In this document: positions 1 through 12,661 of the stretch, piece after piece
Layout: each line of letters opens with the position of its first letter
Numbering within the stretch: position 1 is the stretch's first letter
Assembly (NCBI RefSeq): GCF_041381155.1
Contig: NC_091135.1
Span: 10,016,075-10,080,074 of the forward strand
From: Argopecten irradians
Taxonomy: Eukaryota > Mollusca > Bivalvia > Pectinida > Pectinidae
Direction of reading: 5' to 3'
DNA length: 64,000 bases
Notes under the pieces: model-generated
What the model was told of the DNA's origin: nothing
The model's database searches: none
The model's input: the letters and a program-made list of their open reading frames with translations, nothing else
Program-made: the position numbers and the translations under genes

Positions 1-1
1 A

Positions 2-739
2 CTGACAAAAAATCTAGAATCAAATGTGAAAGAAATGGATGCCATCTTTGACCTGATGAAGCAAGAGGAGACTGCCAACTTGACCGAGCGACCTGTGTCC
101 AGGGTCGTGGAGATGCTTGGCGGAAAGCAGGCTGCCAAACTTACAGGCGGTACCTACCTTCCGAGCGGGAAATGTTTGATGGCCGACCAAAAGCATCGTC
201 GTCTGCTTCTGTTTGACAAGAGCTACAAGATAGAGAAAGCAATGTCAATCGACAAACCACCAAGTGACATCGTTTACAGCAAAAGACACCAAAGCGTCTT
301 CATAGCTGTTGGATATTACTTCGAAAAAGACATCTACCGCTACAGCATAGATGGGGACGACATCGAGTACCAAGATAAACTGAAGGTGCCAAAAGGAACA
401 TGGGGTATCTCCGTCATCGACGACGTCATACTCGCCGGATGTCCAAACTCCATCGAGATGATCTCTGTTGATGGTTCGTCACTCAATTCATTCCCAACCA
501 ACGGAGTATGTACATACGTCGCAGCTTGTTCGAGGACCAACAGCTTCTGGTTCAAAGATGGCGACAATGTCGTCTGCATGAAGCTGGACGGCACTTCCGG
601 TTTCCGTTACCAAGACGAGGATCTCAAAGGTGTATCGGGGATCGCGTGTGACCAATTCGGAAATGCGTATGTGTGTTCTCGTGAGACTGGGCATGTCCAT
701 CAGATATTTATGACGGAACAAGCGGACGTATTCTCATGA
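2..739 (+). CDS. TRIM-like protein, C-terminal part, copy A (frameshifted tail)
   Basis: The frame is open from base 2 and encodes the end of the coiled coil and the C-terminal propeller-like region of a TRIM protein. It is about 99 percent identical to the intact gene at 51574-53577. The 5' part (RING, B-boxes) lies left of the window. Relative to copy B, one A is missing near base 710, in the codon after HVHQIF. This replaces the last 48 residues with nine (MTEQADVFS) and a stop. The remaining original codons are still readable in another frame to about base 855. The loss should remove the last propeller blade or blades. It could be a true truncating allele or a base-calling error; the flanking kilobase is otherwise clean. 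Confidence 0.85.
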   Translation: MTKNLESNVKEMDAIFDLMKQEETANLTERPVSRVVEMLGGKQAAKLTGGTYLPSGKCLMADQKHRRLLLFDKSYKIEKAMSIDKPPSDIVYSKRHQSVFIAVGYYFEKDIYRYSIDGDDIEYQDKLKVPKGTWGISVIDDVILAGCPNSIEMISVDGSSLNSFPTNGVCTYVAACSRTNSFWFKDGDNVVCMKLDGTSGFRYQDEDLKGVSGIACDQFGNAYVCSRETGHVHQIFMTEQADVFS

Positions 740-2486
740 AAATGCATCATAACGTAAGTCGGCCATATGGTATCATATTTCATCCCACCCAACACGAATT
801 TGTCATTACCTCGGACGGTGAATCCACGGCGTTCGAAGTCTATAAATTTGACTGAAATGGAACTAGAGTTTAATATATCATTTGACGAAAGACTTTTTTC
901 AAAGACAATTACTTGTCCACCCATCGCATTTTTCATCTACTTTCTTTCGAACCATCTTTTATTTGTTAGTCTACACATAAGCTTACGCCACTTGTAATGA
1001 GATTCGCCAAGTAATAAAATAAAATGCATGACGCAAAATTAATCGTCTTTGTGACTTTGGTATTTAATTTGATATTTTATTTAAGCATTATGATAAATTA
1101 AATCCTGCGTGTTATCTGGATAGTGTACATTTCCTATCTGAAAATGATCAATGATTAGCATACTTATATTTAACTTTTGTGTAAAATGTGCTATGATGTC
1201 GATTGGTGAATGAGCAAGGATTTGTATTTAGAAGGATTTGTCGCTCGGGGTTTGGATGAATGCGTCGCGACCATGACGTTGGGCGACGACTGATTTTTCT
1301 TTGATATCTACCAGCGCAACCTTTGGTGTAGCTTAGGTTTATATCGTCCATACTTTCTGAAACGGGCTGTCATTATGAGCTGTCGCATTTTTTTAATGGA
1401 AAATCAAGACATTTCTTCTAAATAGTCCGTCCTAAAATCCTAGACATTATGTAATTTATTAAGCTTTACATTGGTGTTTCCCTTTGACTCGACTTTTTGT
1501 AATTCCCGGTTCATAGGTGTCTCGCTTGGTATGTCGTAGTGCAAAGAGGCAGTGAAAAATCCTTGTCGCTTATAAATCCTTGGTAATGAGAGATTCTGGA
1601 GACTTATCTTACTTGACATGACTTCCAAAACATTTTGATTAATAGGAATTAAGCTCAAAAGTATTTACATCTAAAGAAAAATTAAGCAAGAAAAGACCAG
1701 AGTTCCGATTTCCTCCCATCTGCTTCAGTTTAGATTGATACCAAACAATATTACTGTTTATGGGACAAAATCTGTAAATTTTGCTATTGTAATGGAGTGG
1801 TTTGCTTCCATATAATTGCTTGTATTCTCATGATCAAGTACCATTTTCCTGAAAGATGACAAATATTACAAACGTTTAATATTCACTGGTAAATAACCAA
1901 TGTTTTGATTTGAAATAAGGCGAGAATCGCAAGATTGCTACAAAATCTATAATCAATAGTCGTATTGCTATGAAACATTTCATATTATTGATTAGATAGA
2001 AATTTTACTTTATGGCAATTTAAAGGGGTCAAAAGTTGTTCATGTATTATGCACACTAAGGGCAATGTTTTAATAGCTTTTAACATTAAAACCATGCATG
2101 GTCTTATTGCAACAAACATACTACATATACATGTACTTCAAAAACTCATATACTCACATATAATTATTTTAGTTAAGAAAACAAAACATGATTTTAACTC
2201 AAAACATTTTTATTTCGTAATCACAATTTAAAAAAAATAAACACTTTACATTTTGATTTGATCTATTATAGATTTTGACATAAGTTGAACGTATTGGCAT
2301 TATGTTGATTGTACTATACATTGCTTGTACATGTATACATATAAAACGTATTACGATTTACACATCGTTCTAAGGGCGATAACTCTTGAGAGACTATTCA
2401 TTCTACAGTTGGAGTACAGCGGTTTTGACACAAAAATTGATGTTAGGATATATTATCGAAAGATCTATGAATACATCAATGGTAAT
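740..2486. other. 3' flank of TRIM copy A, no gene seen
   Basis: This AT-rich sequence is about 98-99 percent identical to 53578-55201. Short ORFs occur in both copies but resemble no family, and indels shift them between the copies. The 3' UTR of the TRIM gene probably lies in the first few hundred bases, with AATAAA-like motifs near 1010-1020. Confidence 0.6.
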
Positions 2487-2874
2487 TTAAAAGATGCTCC
2501 ATCGCTGACAAATGGTATTTTTTCACTATCAAAAACAGGAGCAGACGATTTAGTATTTTTTTCTTCTGTAACTAAAGTTACTTACTTTACACCATTACAT
2601 TGAAAAGTTTGAGCTTCTAATTTTACTTCAAGTTAAAAATATGAAAAATAATTAATTGCATCCCGAAAAAATTGCGTGATGGCACTATATTCTATATAAA
2701 ATGAAGAGTACTGATTGCGCATGCACCAAAGGCGAAATAAATTATTTTATATTATATTTGTGTTAATTTAGGACACTATATATTAAACACGTATTAAACA
2801 CAAAGATTATTGTTCGACTATGATGAATATCCACTTTATGCTCTGTTCGGCGTGTGGTAGCAATCTTCTAAAAT
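2487..2874 (+). mobile_element. MITE family M1, copy in duplicate A
   Basis: The element is bounded by inverted ends reading TTAAAAGATGCTCCATCGC at the left and a degenerate reverse complement at the right. It matches 55202-55566 in copy B, where the right end is clean (GTGGAGCATCTTTAA). Extra single bases in copy A lengthen the element from 365 to 388 bp. The TTAA-type edge suggests a piggyBac-like or other TTAA-targeting source, but no transposase is present to prove this. Confidence 0.8.
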
Positions 2875-4538
2875 ACTGTATATGAGTGCTACGACTCATT
2901 ATTTTACTACAGACAGAAATGTTGTAGAGGAAGGCCATTACTTAAACATATGTTATTCTATAAAGATATAAGGGTATTCAAATACGATGTATTTATGTGT
3001 ACCTGGTATTGCATATTAAATTGAGTGTTTTTTTAATATCTGATCAGAAGTACGCATACGTGTGTACAATATTTAACTGATGCATTTTACAATAATTTAT
3101 GGTAATACCTGATGAATATCCCGACTTTGTGGGTATTTTAATTGTATAAAATTATGAATAATCCATTTGATTGTATTTTAATACCTGATAAATTATTTAA
3201 TTTTGATTATATTTGAATTACGTCTGATGAATATGCCTTTGTGTATCTTAATGTAGTGCCTGTTATTGCAATATTCATTTGATGCATTGTAATACCTGAT
3301 GAATGTGTACCTGGTAATTTGCATATTCATTTGATGCATTTTAATACTTTCTCTTAAATATTGTATATGTGTACCTGGTATTACATATGTAGCTATTTTG
3401 AATACGTAGTTAACTATTCATTTGATGCATTTTAATACGCTGCTAAATATTGTATTTAATTACATATAGTAGCATTTTTGAATATTGGACATTGTGATTG
3501 TGTGTTTAATACAGGCTAGATTACAATGTCTTCATTGCTGCCAAAATGAAACCAAAATACTGTAGGCATATATGCAGAACACAGTTGTAGGATAGATTGA
3601 AACCAATATGGCATTTGTAAGTTTACTTACTATGATTTGTTTGTGTTAAAATTTGCCTTACGAATTTTTCATTTATCTATATATGTTTCATTTATTTTTT
3701 GAGGAGGTGGTGAGGAGGGTGAGGAGTTCAGCTATAAAATTATAACATTGATTGGGTAGAAGTGGATGGGTTCAGGAAAAAAAGTTTCTGATTAAGTAGT
3801 ACTTTTTTTAAGATCATGAGAAGTAGAAATCAGACAGATACACTGTAAATCTAAAACCAATCAAAAACGAATGAACATACAAGCAGCTTTATACCAATAT
3901 TTAGCTACCAAATGAATTAATAACTTGTTATATATAAGGATATGTTACGGAATATGCCACACAGTAGACAGAAAGAAGAATTAAGTTACTGGTAAAATTT
4001 AAAAACATGATTTGTTTGTGTTCTTAGACTACTGGGGAATCTCCAATATCTAAATCTGTCCATCATATGCTAATTTATTAGATCATCTGATTTATGGTGG
4101 GGCTAATATGTTATTAGCTTACGAGTATACGAACTCAATAAGATGCGCCCACGTTCCTTTAAGCGCCCCTTGTCCCTTTTTGATGGACATCATTTCTACA
4201 TGACCAGGCATAGGGCCAAAACAGTATAAGATTGCTTATAGATTTGTGTCTAATATTCACACTTTTTACATTTATAATAAATACTGTGGTTGCTGCTTCA
4301 TAGGTCCCCGTAAGATGTGAGTTAAATTTTATTTGCCGGTTAAATTGCCATTTGCTGGAAGAGTAACATAAAGGGAGAATAAACCCTAATAGTATTAGAA
4401 AGTGCATTTTATTATACTATAGGTTGTTGTCAATTTAAAAAGTAAACAAAAACTCTCCCCGAGAACAAATTTACAAAAAAAAATCATCTTTGGCATGATG
4501 GGCAAATTACATTTATGCTTTATACGTGAACTAATTAA
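2875..4538. other. AT-rich noncoding, high small-insertion load
   Basis: This pairs with 55567-56978 in copy B and contains many more bases. It includes degenerate short-period repeats built on 'cctgatgaatattcatttgatgtattttaat' words, which are clearer in copy B at 55680-56090. No coding signal was seen. Confidence 0.6.
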
Positions 4539-4895
4539 TTTAAAGAATTTTCCACCACCAACGAATGAAATTTCTATCAAACACAGGAGCAGAGGAATTA
4601 GTAATTTTGCCTATTTTTCTTCAGTTACAAAAGTCACTTACTTTACACCATTACCACCATTGAAAAGTGTCCGTTTTTAATTTTTATTTATTTTCATTCG
4701 ATACAAAAGTAATTAATTGTGTCCCGATGTATGCCCTATATGGAATTAAGCACAGACTATGCATGCACCAAATTCAATTTTTTGTATGCATTTCTGTGTT
4801 AATTAGACACATATTATCAGTCACATGAAGATACATCAGTTATTGTTCAAATGATGGGTATCGTTTCTGCTCTGTTGGGGTTGGAGCATCTTTAA
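4539..4895 (+). mobile_element. MITE family M1, older diverged copy (duplicate A)
   Basis: The M1 ends and internal words are recognisable (caggagcag, cttactttacacca, tgcatgcacca, tctgctctgttggg, ggagcatctttaa), but the element is diverged from the 2487 and 18292 copies. It is nearly identical to 56979-57338 in copy B. It lies in the clean island of copy A (about 4410-5200). Confidence 0.7.
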
Positions 4896-5394
4896 CAATA
4901 TGTTTTGTATAAAATATTGCAAATTAAAGAACATGATTATACTGTTGAGTGGGTATAAGTATAAAATCAACAAATACAGTTTTTATAATCCCCAACAACT
5001 TGGCATGCATCATCTAATTAAAGTGAACAGTAGATCTGAATTAATTACACATGCAAAATAATTTTGACACTTTATGTCATTCAAGGTGACAAAAATCACA
5101 TAAATCAGATTTATAATCTTAAACAAGTTTCACCAGGAACACAGAGATATAGACTCATTGCTTAATAAAATTTGTTTTTCCAATACAATCTAAGAATCAA
5201 AATCGAGTAATTTGGATGGAGCTCAGTAAAGCATTACTAAAATAGGGAATCTCCATATCTTAATGAATCTGAAATATGCAACCCATACTGGCATGCGAGA
5301 TAAAATATATCACCTTGATACATAATGTTTCACATTATTAATGGAACATCAACATGAAACGAGCATAAATAAATAACGTAAACAGAAATCACTC

Positions 5395-6420
5395 TTTTTT
5401 TTTATCTTCATTCGATAAATATGGCAAAAGTGTCCCGATTATGCCCTATATGGAATTATATAAGCACATTTACAGAAGGCTAAATGCCCCATAATGCAAA
5501 TTATGCAATTTTTTGGTTTTCTGTGTATTAAAACTTTTTATCAGTCAAAAGATACATCAGTTATTATTCAAATGATTAGGTAATCTCTTACATTTCTGCT
5601 CTGTTGGATGCAAACATCTTTAACAATCTTTTTTTGTTAAAAAATATTGCAAGTGATTAAAGAACAATTCACAGGATGGTATATGTTGAGTTTATAAGTT
5701 CTAAAATCAACATAATACTAGTTTTTATTATAATCCCCAACAACTTGGCATACATTATCTTGGATTATAAAAATGAACAGTTGGGCAAGGATGGCTGGGT
5801 CAAAAATGGTTTTGAATGTATCAGTATAATTTCTTATGAAATTTTGTCATTTAAAAATCAATAAATTGTCTGCTAACATGCCTAAGAAATTAATTTAAAT
5901 TAATTTAATTTTTTTTGGGTAATATCTAGGCAAAAATCACTATGTCTGAAAAGCAATATATATATGCAGCCAATACATTCGCTTTCAATGCTTACATGTT
6001 ATCAACTTTTCTTTACTTTAATGGTCAGAATGACTGACATAAGAAAGACCTGTACATGAACTTGACAAAAAATAAACGCATTTAGAATGGTTTTTTATAA
6101 TGTACTCAAATAATTTTATCACATTCTTTAATTCATTTTTCATTAAAATTTGCATGGTTAACACTTTATGTCAAAATTGGCAAATATGTATCATATAAAA
6201 TCATATATATAATAATCTTAACACAAGTTTCACCAGGCAAACCACAGAGATATAGACTGCATTGCTTAATAAATTTGTATTTCACAATTACCAATCTAAG
6301 AATTCAGAAACGATGTTATTTGAATGGAGCTCTGTGTGACCTGATATACTTAAAAATAAATCCACTTATATTAAATGTGCTCTACCTATATGAGTGACCA
6401 GTTGCGTGCAATGCGAGTTA
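5395..6420 (+). repeat. Partial tandem re-copy of 4690-5330, copy A only
   Basis: From a poly-T run at about 5393 the sequence jumps back and repeats the content of 4690-5330: cattcgata..gtcccgat..atgccctatatgg, then ccccaacaacttggca, then caccaggcaaacca and ggagctc. It carries many inserted bases. Copy B has a single version. The junction lies in a homopolymer, which fits a mis-joined noisy read as well as a true tandem duplication. Confidence 0.7.
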
Positions 6421-6668
6421 TCCTTGATTTCACCATGTAATGTTTACATAGAATCTAATGCGAAACCCCTATAACATGACCATGAGCATGGAGTAAGGAG
6501 GGTCTAGGAGAACTCAACTCTTTGATTTTTTTTAAAACAGTGTGTCGCGCCATGATGTATGAGCGTGTGTGTGTGGAATGCATTCAGCTTGATCACGATC
6601 TGTATAGAGGCTCAGTTATGTCATAATCCCAATCATCGACTATTCCAGGGGAGTCCCAGATCACTTAC

Positions 6669-7027
6669 GAGGTCTCATACACCCGTGGACTTATATCATA
6701 GTGTAAATCTGGAGGCAAACAGACTAGAACTGTGACAGGTGTGTACTTCGAAGTCCTTTCGGATGTTACATCCAAAAGAGCCGTATAACGGTACACTGTG
6801 GTTGACTGTGTGGCTGTAGAAGAGGGAGATGATAAGATCGTCGCTCTCTCTGTAGTCTTCAATGGAAATCTTTTGCTAAGCATGATGGATTCGGTCATAT
6901 GTTTTCCGCTGAGGCTGCATTCAATTTCACTATACAGAAGATAGTCTCTAGGTGTGTAGGTAGAAGACGCTCGAAGAGTGTGACGCAGAAACCCCTTGGA
7001 GTAGTCGAGGATGGTATAGATACCATA
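6669..7027 (-). CDS. Unrecognised exon-like open segment, copy A only
   Basis: On the minus strand a frame of about 119 codons is open between a consensus acceptor (tgttgtag, just above 7027) and a consensus donor (gtaagt, just below 6669). It begins YGIYTILDYSKGF and ends PRVYET. It is rich in Ser, Thr and Tyr, and no family was recognised. No equivalent was found in copy B, where only the few bases around the acceptor and a short unrelated frame (57800-57883) correspond. The frame is intact even though the surrounding copy A sequence is heavily disturbed. It could be a lineage- or haplotype-specific exon, or part of an inserted gene fragment. Function is unknown. Confidence 0.4.
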
Positions 7028-8156
7028 CTACAACAGTCACCTGAGTTATAAAGTGACATAAGAGTTCTGTACTACTTTCGAGTTTAGCGCAATCGAGACC
7101 GCAGAAGATTCGGCGATACTACTTTGTTTCCGCGCATTTATATAAGAAAATAAGCTCTTCTTTGTCTACTGGATTGATGGCTAAAAAAACAATTGAGTTA
7201 TTATGCCCTTGATCTCCATCAAGAATAAACAAAAACTAACCTGTTTTGTCATAAAAATGGACAGCCTGTCCAATACTTGTAGTCGCTAATACTGCCGTTG
7301 ATATTAAGTAGGCTGTTTTTTTAATTTAACATTTTTTTTTGGCCTAATATTTAGGCTAACAAGAATATAAAAAAAAGCCTAATAATACAGGCAGGCTTAG
7401 GCAGACTTTCAATACTCAGACATGCACAGTGGATGCCAGAATAACCTGACGACATGGGTTCTCCTCTTTTCGCGAGACAAGTTCTCAGAGATGCCAGGAA
7501 AGAATCAAGAAAAGAGAGCAGAGAAGTAAAAATGGACTAATATGTATTCTCTAACACTGATTTTACTTTAAGAACCTATGATGTTTGGTATGTGTTAAAG
7601 TATATCTTGAATTGTTGAAACCTTTGTATGATTTTTTGAATTAAATGTCATTAAGATAACAAAAATCTTTGACTCGTGATTGATATATGCCTTTTGTTAG
7701 AAGCATGGTTAAAGGTAACATGAAAAAAATTCTTTATGATTTGATCTCTTGCGCAAATTTGGCCAATATCTTAATTTTTAATATCAAAGGTATAATTTCC
7801 TTTCCCTAATTTATTTTGATTTTGATTATAGAGAGGCTAATTATCTAAGCGCGCACCCACAGTAAAATGGAATTCTGGAATGTTGTTTTTCTTCCAGAGA
7901 TATTGGTTGTATGATATTTTAATTCCAATGGTGGAAATTATGTCAATGAAATGTAGTCATGAATGATGTAAAAGACACAAGATGAAACAGCATTTTACAA
8001 AATGGACATTCATATGAATGTCACACTTTTCATAATTCATTTAAATGCAAGCGTGTAGGACGAGTTTTTCGCGGAGAAATTTACAGGTTATGTTTGTATC
8101 ATTACCTTAAGGTACAATTATAATGTTTATCTCTCGTTGATGATCTTATATATTCA
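7028..8156. other. Noncoding, includes small MITE M2 (7287-7399)
   Basis: This pairs with 57884-58819 in copy B, with many extra bases. It includes the degraded copy of the 104-bp inverted-repeat element that is clean at 58089-58192. No other feature was seen. Confidence 0.6.
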
Positions 8157-8834
8157 TTAAATGGGACCTCAGGTGTATAAAAAGGCAGGACGGATCTAGC
8201 TGTTCCAAGACTTGCAATTGAACAAATGAATAATAATAATGTTTATTGCCATACCGAGTCAGTAGAAAAGATTTACAAATTAGTACCAGACATTGCCTGA
8301 TTAGTTGGATGTTGTCTTTTACAGGTTTCTCTTAAACCAAGTCATGTAGGAGAAAAATTGTTAACTAGTGGTTGGGGTTTGTTAAAGTGTAATTGCCATA
8401 GTAAACAGAATTACAGTACCAACAAAAGAAAACGCATAAAAGTGACAAGAGCAATGAAACTGTTGTAAAGTTGGCTTGCTTCCACTACGTAAGGAAATGG
8501 CTGACGTCTTTGTTGTCAACAACGCTGTGTGAAGCCCAATATGCAGGTCTGAACCATGGCTCTATCACCTCAAGGCCAACCCCAGCAAGTACAAGTCAAC
8601 GATTTTAGGACTGCAGTCACCCACGAGTGTATATATGTTGTAAACGTCTCCAGTTCTTTACTGATGGGATAGAACACCGTACACATTGCCAGGCTACTGA
8701 TGAAAAATAAACCATTGGATGGCAAATGATATGAGTCTGTTGGTACCTGTTCTGAAGTTCGGACAACGTTCCTGCGGTGGTTTAGGACAATGACGGTCAA
8801 CGGAACATCCATCAATGGACCCTGCTAGTATATC
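8157..8834 (-). CDS. SGPP: Sphingosine-1-phosphate phosphatase, last exon, copy A (frame disrupted)
   Basis: This is homologous base for base to the last SGPP exon of copy B (58820-59404) but is 678 instead of 585 bases long, through scattered one- to few-base insertions. No frame stays open, although short stretches such as FISSLAMCTVFYP are readable. The acceptor (AG at 8835-8836 on the minus strand) is preserved. It would encode the C-terminal membrane half of the enzyme. Exon 2 at 14716-14812 and exon 1 at 25203-25879 lie upstream on the same strand. Insertion-only damage spread evenly over coding and noncoding DNA looks like sequence error more than pseudogene decay. A true pseudogene is the alternative. 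Confidence 0.85.
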
Positions 8835-11800
8835 CTACGTGACAGGCAAAAGAAATTTAAAGTTTTTTAGTATTTATAGTTATAACCATTATGTATGAAA
8901 TGTGACCTTGATCAATAAGTTCTAAAGCACTCCATTTTCATAATTATTCCATGGTATTAAGGAATCCCTTAAAATTAAAAATTTTGACTATAAGGAAAAC
9001 ATTACAGGCGCGCTTTATGGAGTATGGCTGTTAACTTTTAAGTGTTAAGCATTTTTCCTTAAATCATTTTTGTAAATGGTTTTTGTATGAGGAAAATATA
9101 AGTATAAGTTATAGAAAATACAATGATAACAATGGTCAAAAGAAGTCTTAAAAGGTGTTATTTAAATTTTGGTTACCCATGAAATAAACCCTAAGGGACA
9201 CGATTAACCATTATTATTATAGTTTTTATTGATAATAAGCAATTTGATTGGGCCTAAAGCCGTATAGTATAATCCCTCCCCTGAACTCGTGTACCTATAC
9301 TTGTGGACTACAAAACCTTGATTTTTTTATTTATTACAGGTGAGCTGGAAGTTGAAATGTCCTAACAAATTTAATCAATCATGGATTCACATTGAATACA
9401 AAGATGGGAGCTATAGAATTGCAAAACACGATGATATTGAATTTAACAAGATTATTTGAGAATTCCTCCACGAGCAAGAGTTGTATTCGAGTAATGTTTA
9501 TACAAGACCACTAAATATACTAACAAGGGACAATTAGTCATTCAGATCCCCCGCCAATGGAGATTATCAAAGCAGAAGTAAGTTTGATTTGTGGAGACTT
9601 ATGTGTGTATGAAAAAAAAACACAGGACTATGAGGGAAGTTTAGCCTAGAAGAAAGGTGTGGCAGTACTAATTCAAGTAGAGCGGGTGCTGCAATTGTTG
9701 ATCAGGCTATAAAGCCTTGACCATTTTAGAGTTATGTGGAGTATGAAGTGTTCGTGGAAAATATCTCTAATGCGTTATAGAGTTGTATGCTCCGGAAACC
9801 ATCGTTACGGACGTACGGTACTAGAACGGACGAAAGGACGGAACGCCAATTTTGTTATATCCCCTGCCAAACTTCCGTTTGGGAGGGGGATAACAATGGT
9901 GTCTCTCTCTCCCCCCTCCTCTCTCTCTTGCTCTTGCTCCTATCCATAGAGCATTATAGGGGAAACTTAGCGCATTTTTTTTCAGGATATTGCATAACAG
10001 AACTAGGAAATAGAAAATATTTGAGATAATATTTAAGATACATTTATCTTAAATTTGAAAGTTTGAAATTTTTAACTGCTCTATAGGTGGCTAAAGTCTG
10101 ATAAAAAACTTTTTGTGTGTCTCATTACATTGAGATTTCATTGGCTTACATGTACTATAAGTACATATAACAATGGTGAACATCTTTCGTTTAACCCGCA
10201 ATGTATGGTATAAATTTGCAATCAGATCATGCACTAAAAACTCATCATTTATTTAACCTCTAATTTTGCCTGAATAGGATAACATAAACTTCTGATATAT
10301 ACTCTCTCAGGTTTGCGAATAAAAGAATTACAATAGAAACAAAGTGAAGATGATGAGGTAAATTTTGATTGTAATTTTGAAAATGCTCATGCATGCAAGT
10401 GCCTACATATGGCATTTTCTATTCAAGTAAAATGATAATTGTTTAAATGGTGGAATCATGATTAATTAGTACCTCACTTCCTCTAAATCCCTCTCATCTC
10501 AATTCATAATCAAATATTAGATGTCAGTGGAAAAAGGGCACATTTGGACTTTTCACTGAACTATGTAAAAGAAATATATCAACTATGAAACAATATTGAG
10601 ATGAATTCATTCGGGTAATCTCAATCACTTAAGGTCAAATAATTGAATGTCTTTCCGTCTTTGGTGGCAAACGAAATTAATAAAAGTCTTGCTTGTGTAG
10701 TACCTCCAGGGATAAAACCACCAGTCATATATATGTAAAGCTACAAATATGTTTATGAACAACACACTTTTATAAATTAGTATTCGAGTAAATTTGCAAC
10801 CCTGGCCGGCAGATATTAAAAAGATTATAGATATAATATAGTAGAAAAATCTGACATAGGACATTTAAAGTGTTGGTACATTCATTTCATGTATGTATAT
10901 ATATATATATATAGAAAAATATGCACAAACGAAGATAGTCTTTGTCTAGCATTAGCGCTTTCCACATTTATAGAAAAAATATGCACAAACGAAGTTCTCC
11001 TTTTGAAAACGTATGAAAAATATATATATAATATACATTTACATTTACAAGTTTTTATTTAGTTGTATGACTTTCATTTCAAGAAACAGGTAAATTAAAC
11101 AGATTATAGTGCAATATTATTCTGTAACATTTTTATCCATTTTGCTAGTATATATGCAATATTCTAATTAGTTTTCTGAGCCGTAAAATAGATGATTGTA
11201 AACAGATGACTGCTAGAATAAACATGTTGATTAGAATTAAGTCTAAATATTCATTTATTTTTGTTATAAAAACTATCAATCTCGGGTCCATGATTCAAAT
11301 TCATTATATACATGATAAGTTGTTAGCACCATTACAGATCGTAAATAGCATCATGCAGGTGTAATTTGCAACAAAGAAAGGTATTAAATCATAGTGAATC
11401 CAACAGGAATATGCCATTTCTATGAATTAACCAACAAATTCCATGAGGAAGTGTGGTATGTCACTTGTTCAATACGTTTAGAAAAGCATCACACAAACTA
11501 GAAATATGTCTATGTTAGACATGTTAAGTGCTCTCGCTTAAATACTTCCTATATCCTTAAGTTCCCCTATGATATAATCCTCTGAAAACAGGTTTACGTA
11601 GCACTTTTGCTCATTATAGTTGCGGTCTATTGCAATAAAGATGGTTTAACACCATTAGTGCTTTTTTTTTTTTTTTTGTAATAAACACTTGTCTTTACTT
11701 CATCAGAAATTTAAATGTGAAAATCTTACTTTGTAGTTCTTCTGTTACATATAAGATAGTCTGTGTTTATTAATTATCGTATGGATTATTGTTATGGATA

Positions 11801-12661
11801 AACTTGTTTCAGTGTTACATAATTGTCGTTCGCTGTATTTTATCGGTCAATGTCTCTGGGCAGGTGCGCATGGTGACTTACTCTGTGTCATGCTTGAACG
11901 CCTTTCTGTAGGGTTCATTATATCTAGCGGCTTCAGACACTCAGACTGATATTTTATATTGTGTTTTTTCATGCTGTTTCTTTACTGTCAAAGCTGTTGT
12001 TATTTTATTTGTATTATATTAGAACTGCAGGCAAATGCAGTCTATGATCACTGGGTTTTTAGTTAGCGATAGGGCAACATCCACCTTGGACCTAGGTTGA
12101 TATGAAAAAAATTATATATGTGGCCAGTGATGTAGCATGGTGTTTAGGTTTTCCGTTTATGATTGACGTCGGGGTTTTATTACCCTCTTATATTTTGGTG
12201 AGAACATGACTGTTGCATGGTATTGGGGTCTCGAAATTTCCAAATATTATGAGAATCAAATGGTAATTTTGAACCCCCCCCCGCCACTTGAAGTTTACAT
12301 AAAACAAATGCATTTTAGCCACTGTGAAATGTGTCTGTAGTTAATTTGAGTAGATCTATCTTGAAAGTATATCCTAATATGTGTTTTTGAGAAGTTTGGT
12401 TGTCAACATAATCGTATGGCGATTTCTATAAGTGCTCGCTTTAAATTACTTCATAACCTAAGTTAACTACAGCATATTGAATTTTAATCAACAATTGCAT
12501 TGTACTGTTCCGGTTAATTTCCAAAGTCGTTCAAATGCTTTTGAATATGAGACCGATGCAAGAGCTGTATCATATGCCGCTTGAAGTTTACTTAACACAA
12601 ATGAATTTAGCACTGTGAAATGTCACTGTTGTTAATTTGTTGTAGATTATCTTTGACAAGT
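8835..12661. other. SGPP intron 2, copy A, 3' portion; noncoding
   Basis: This AT-rich intron pairs with about 59405-62460 in copy B, with many small insertions. It contains a repeat absent from B (9546-9893), a doubled 'atatgcacaaacgaag' block at about 10918-11000, and the left part of the element that is whole at 61968-62327. That part breaks off at a poly-C run near 12280. No coding exon was seen. Confidence 0.65.
9546..9893. mobile_element. Short inverted-end element present only in copy A
   Basis: The ends are inverted around a TCCCCCGCCAA-type motif (left 'gatcccccgccaatgg', right 'tttgggagggggata'). A degenerate CGGACGG run lies at about 9817-9842. Copy B has a short C-rich stretch here instead ('cctcccccaccccctc'), so this is a presence/absence difference. 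It is a non-autonomous element with no ORF, and its class is undetermined. Confidence 0.5.

Noticed and set aside
340-721. Minus-strand frames inside the TRIM coding region (also at 53061-53646)
   Set aside because: They are antisense shadows of the real gene.
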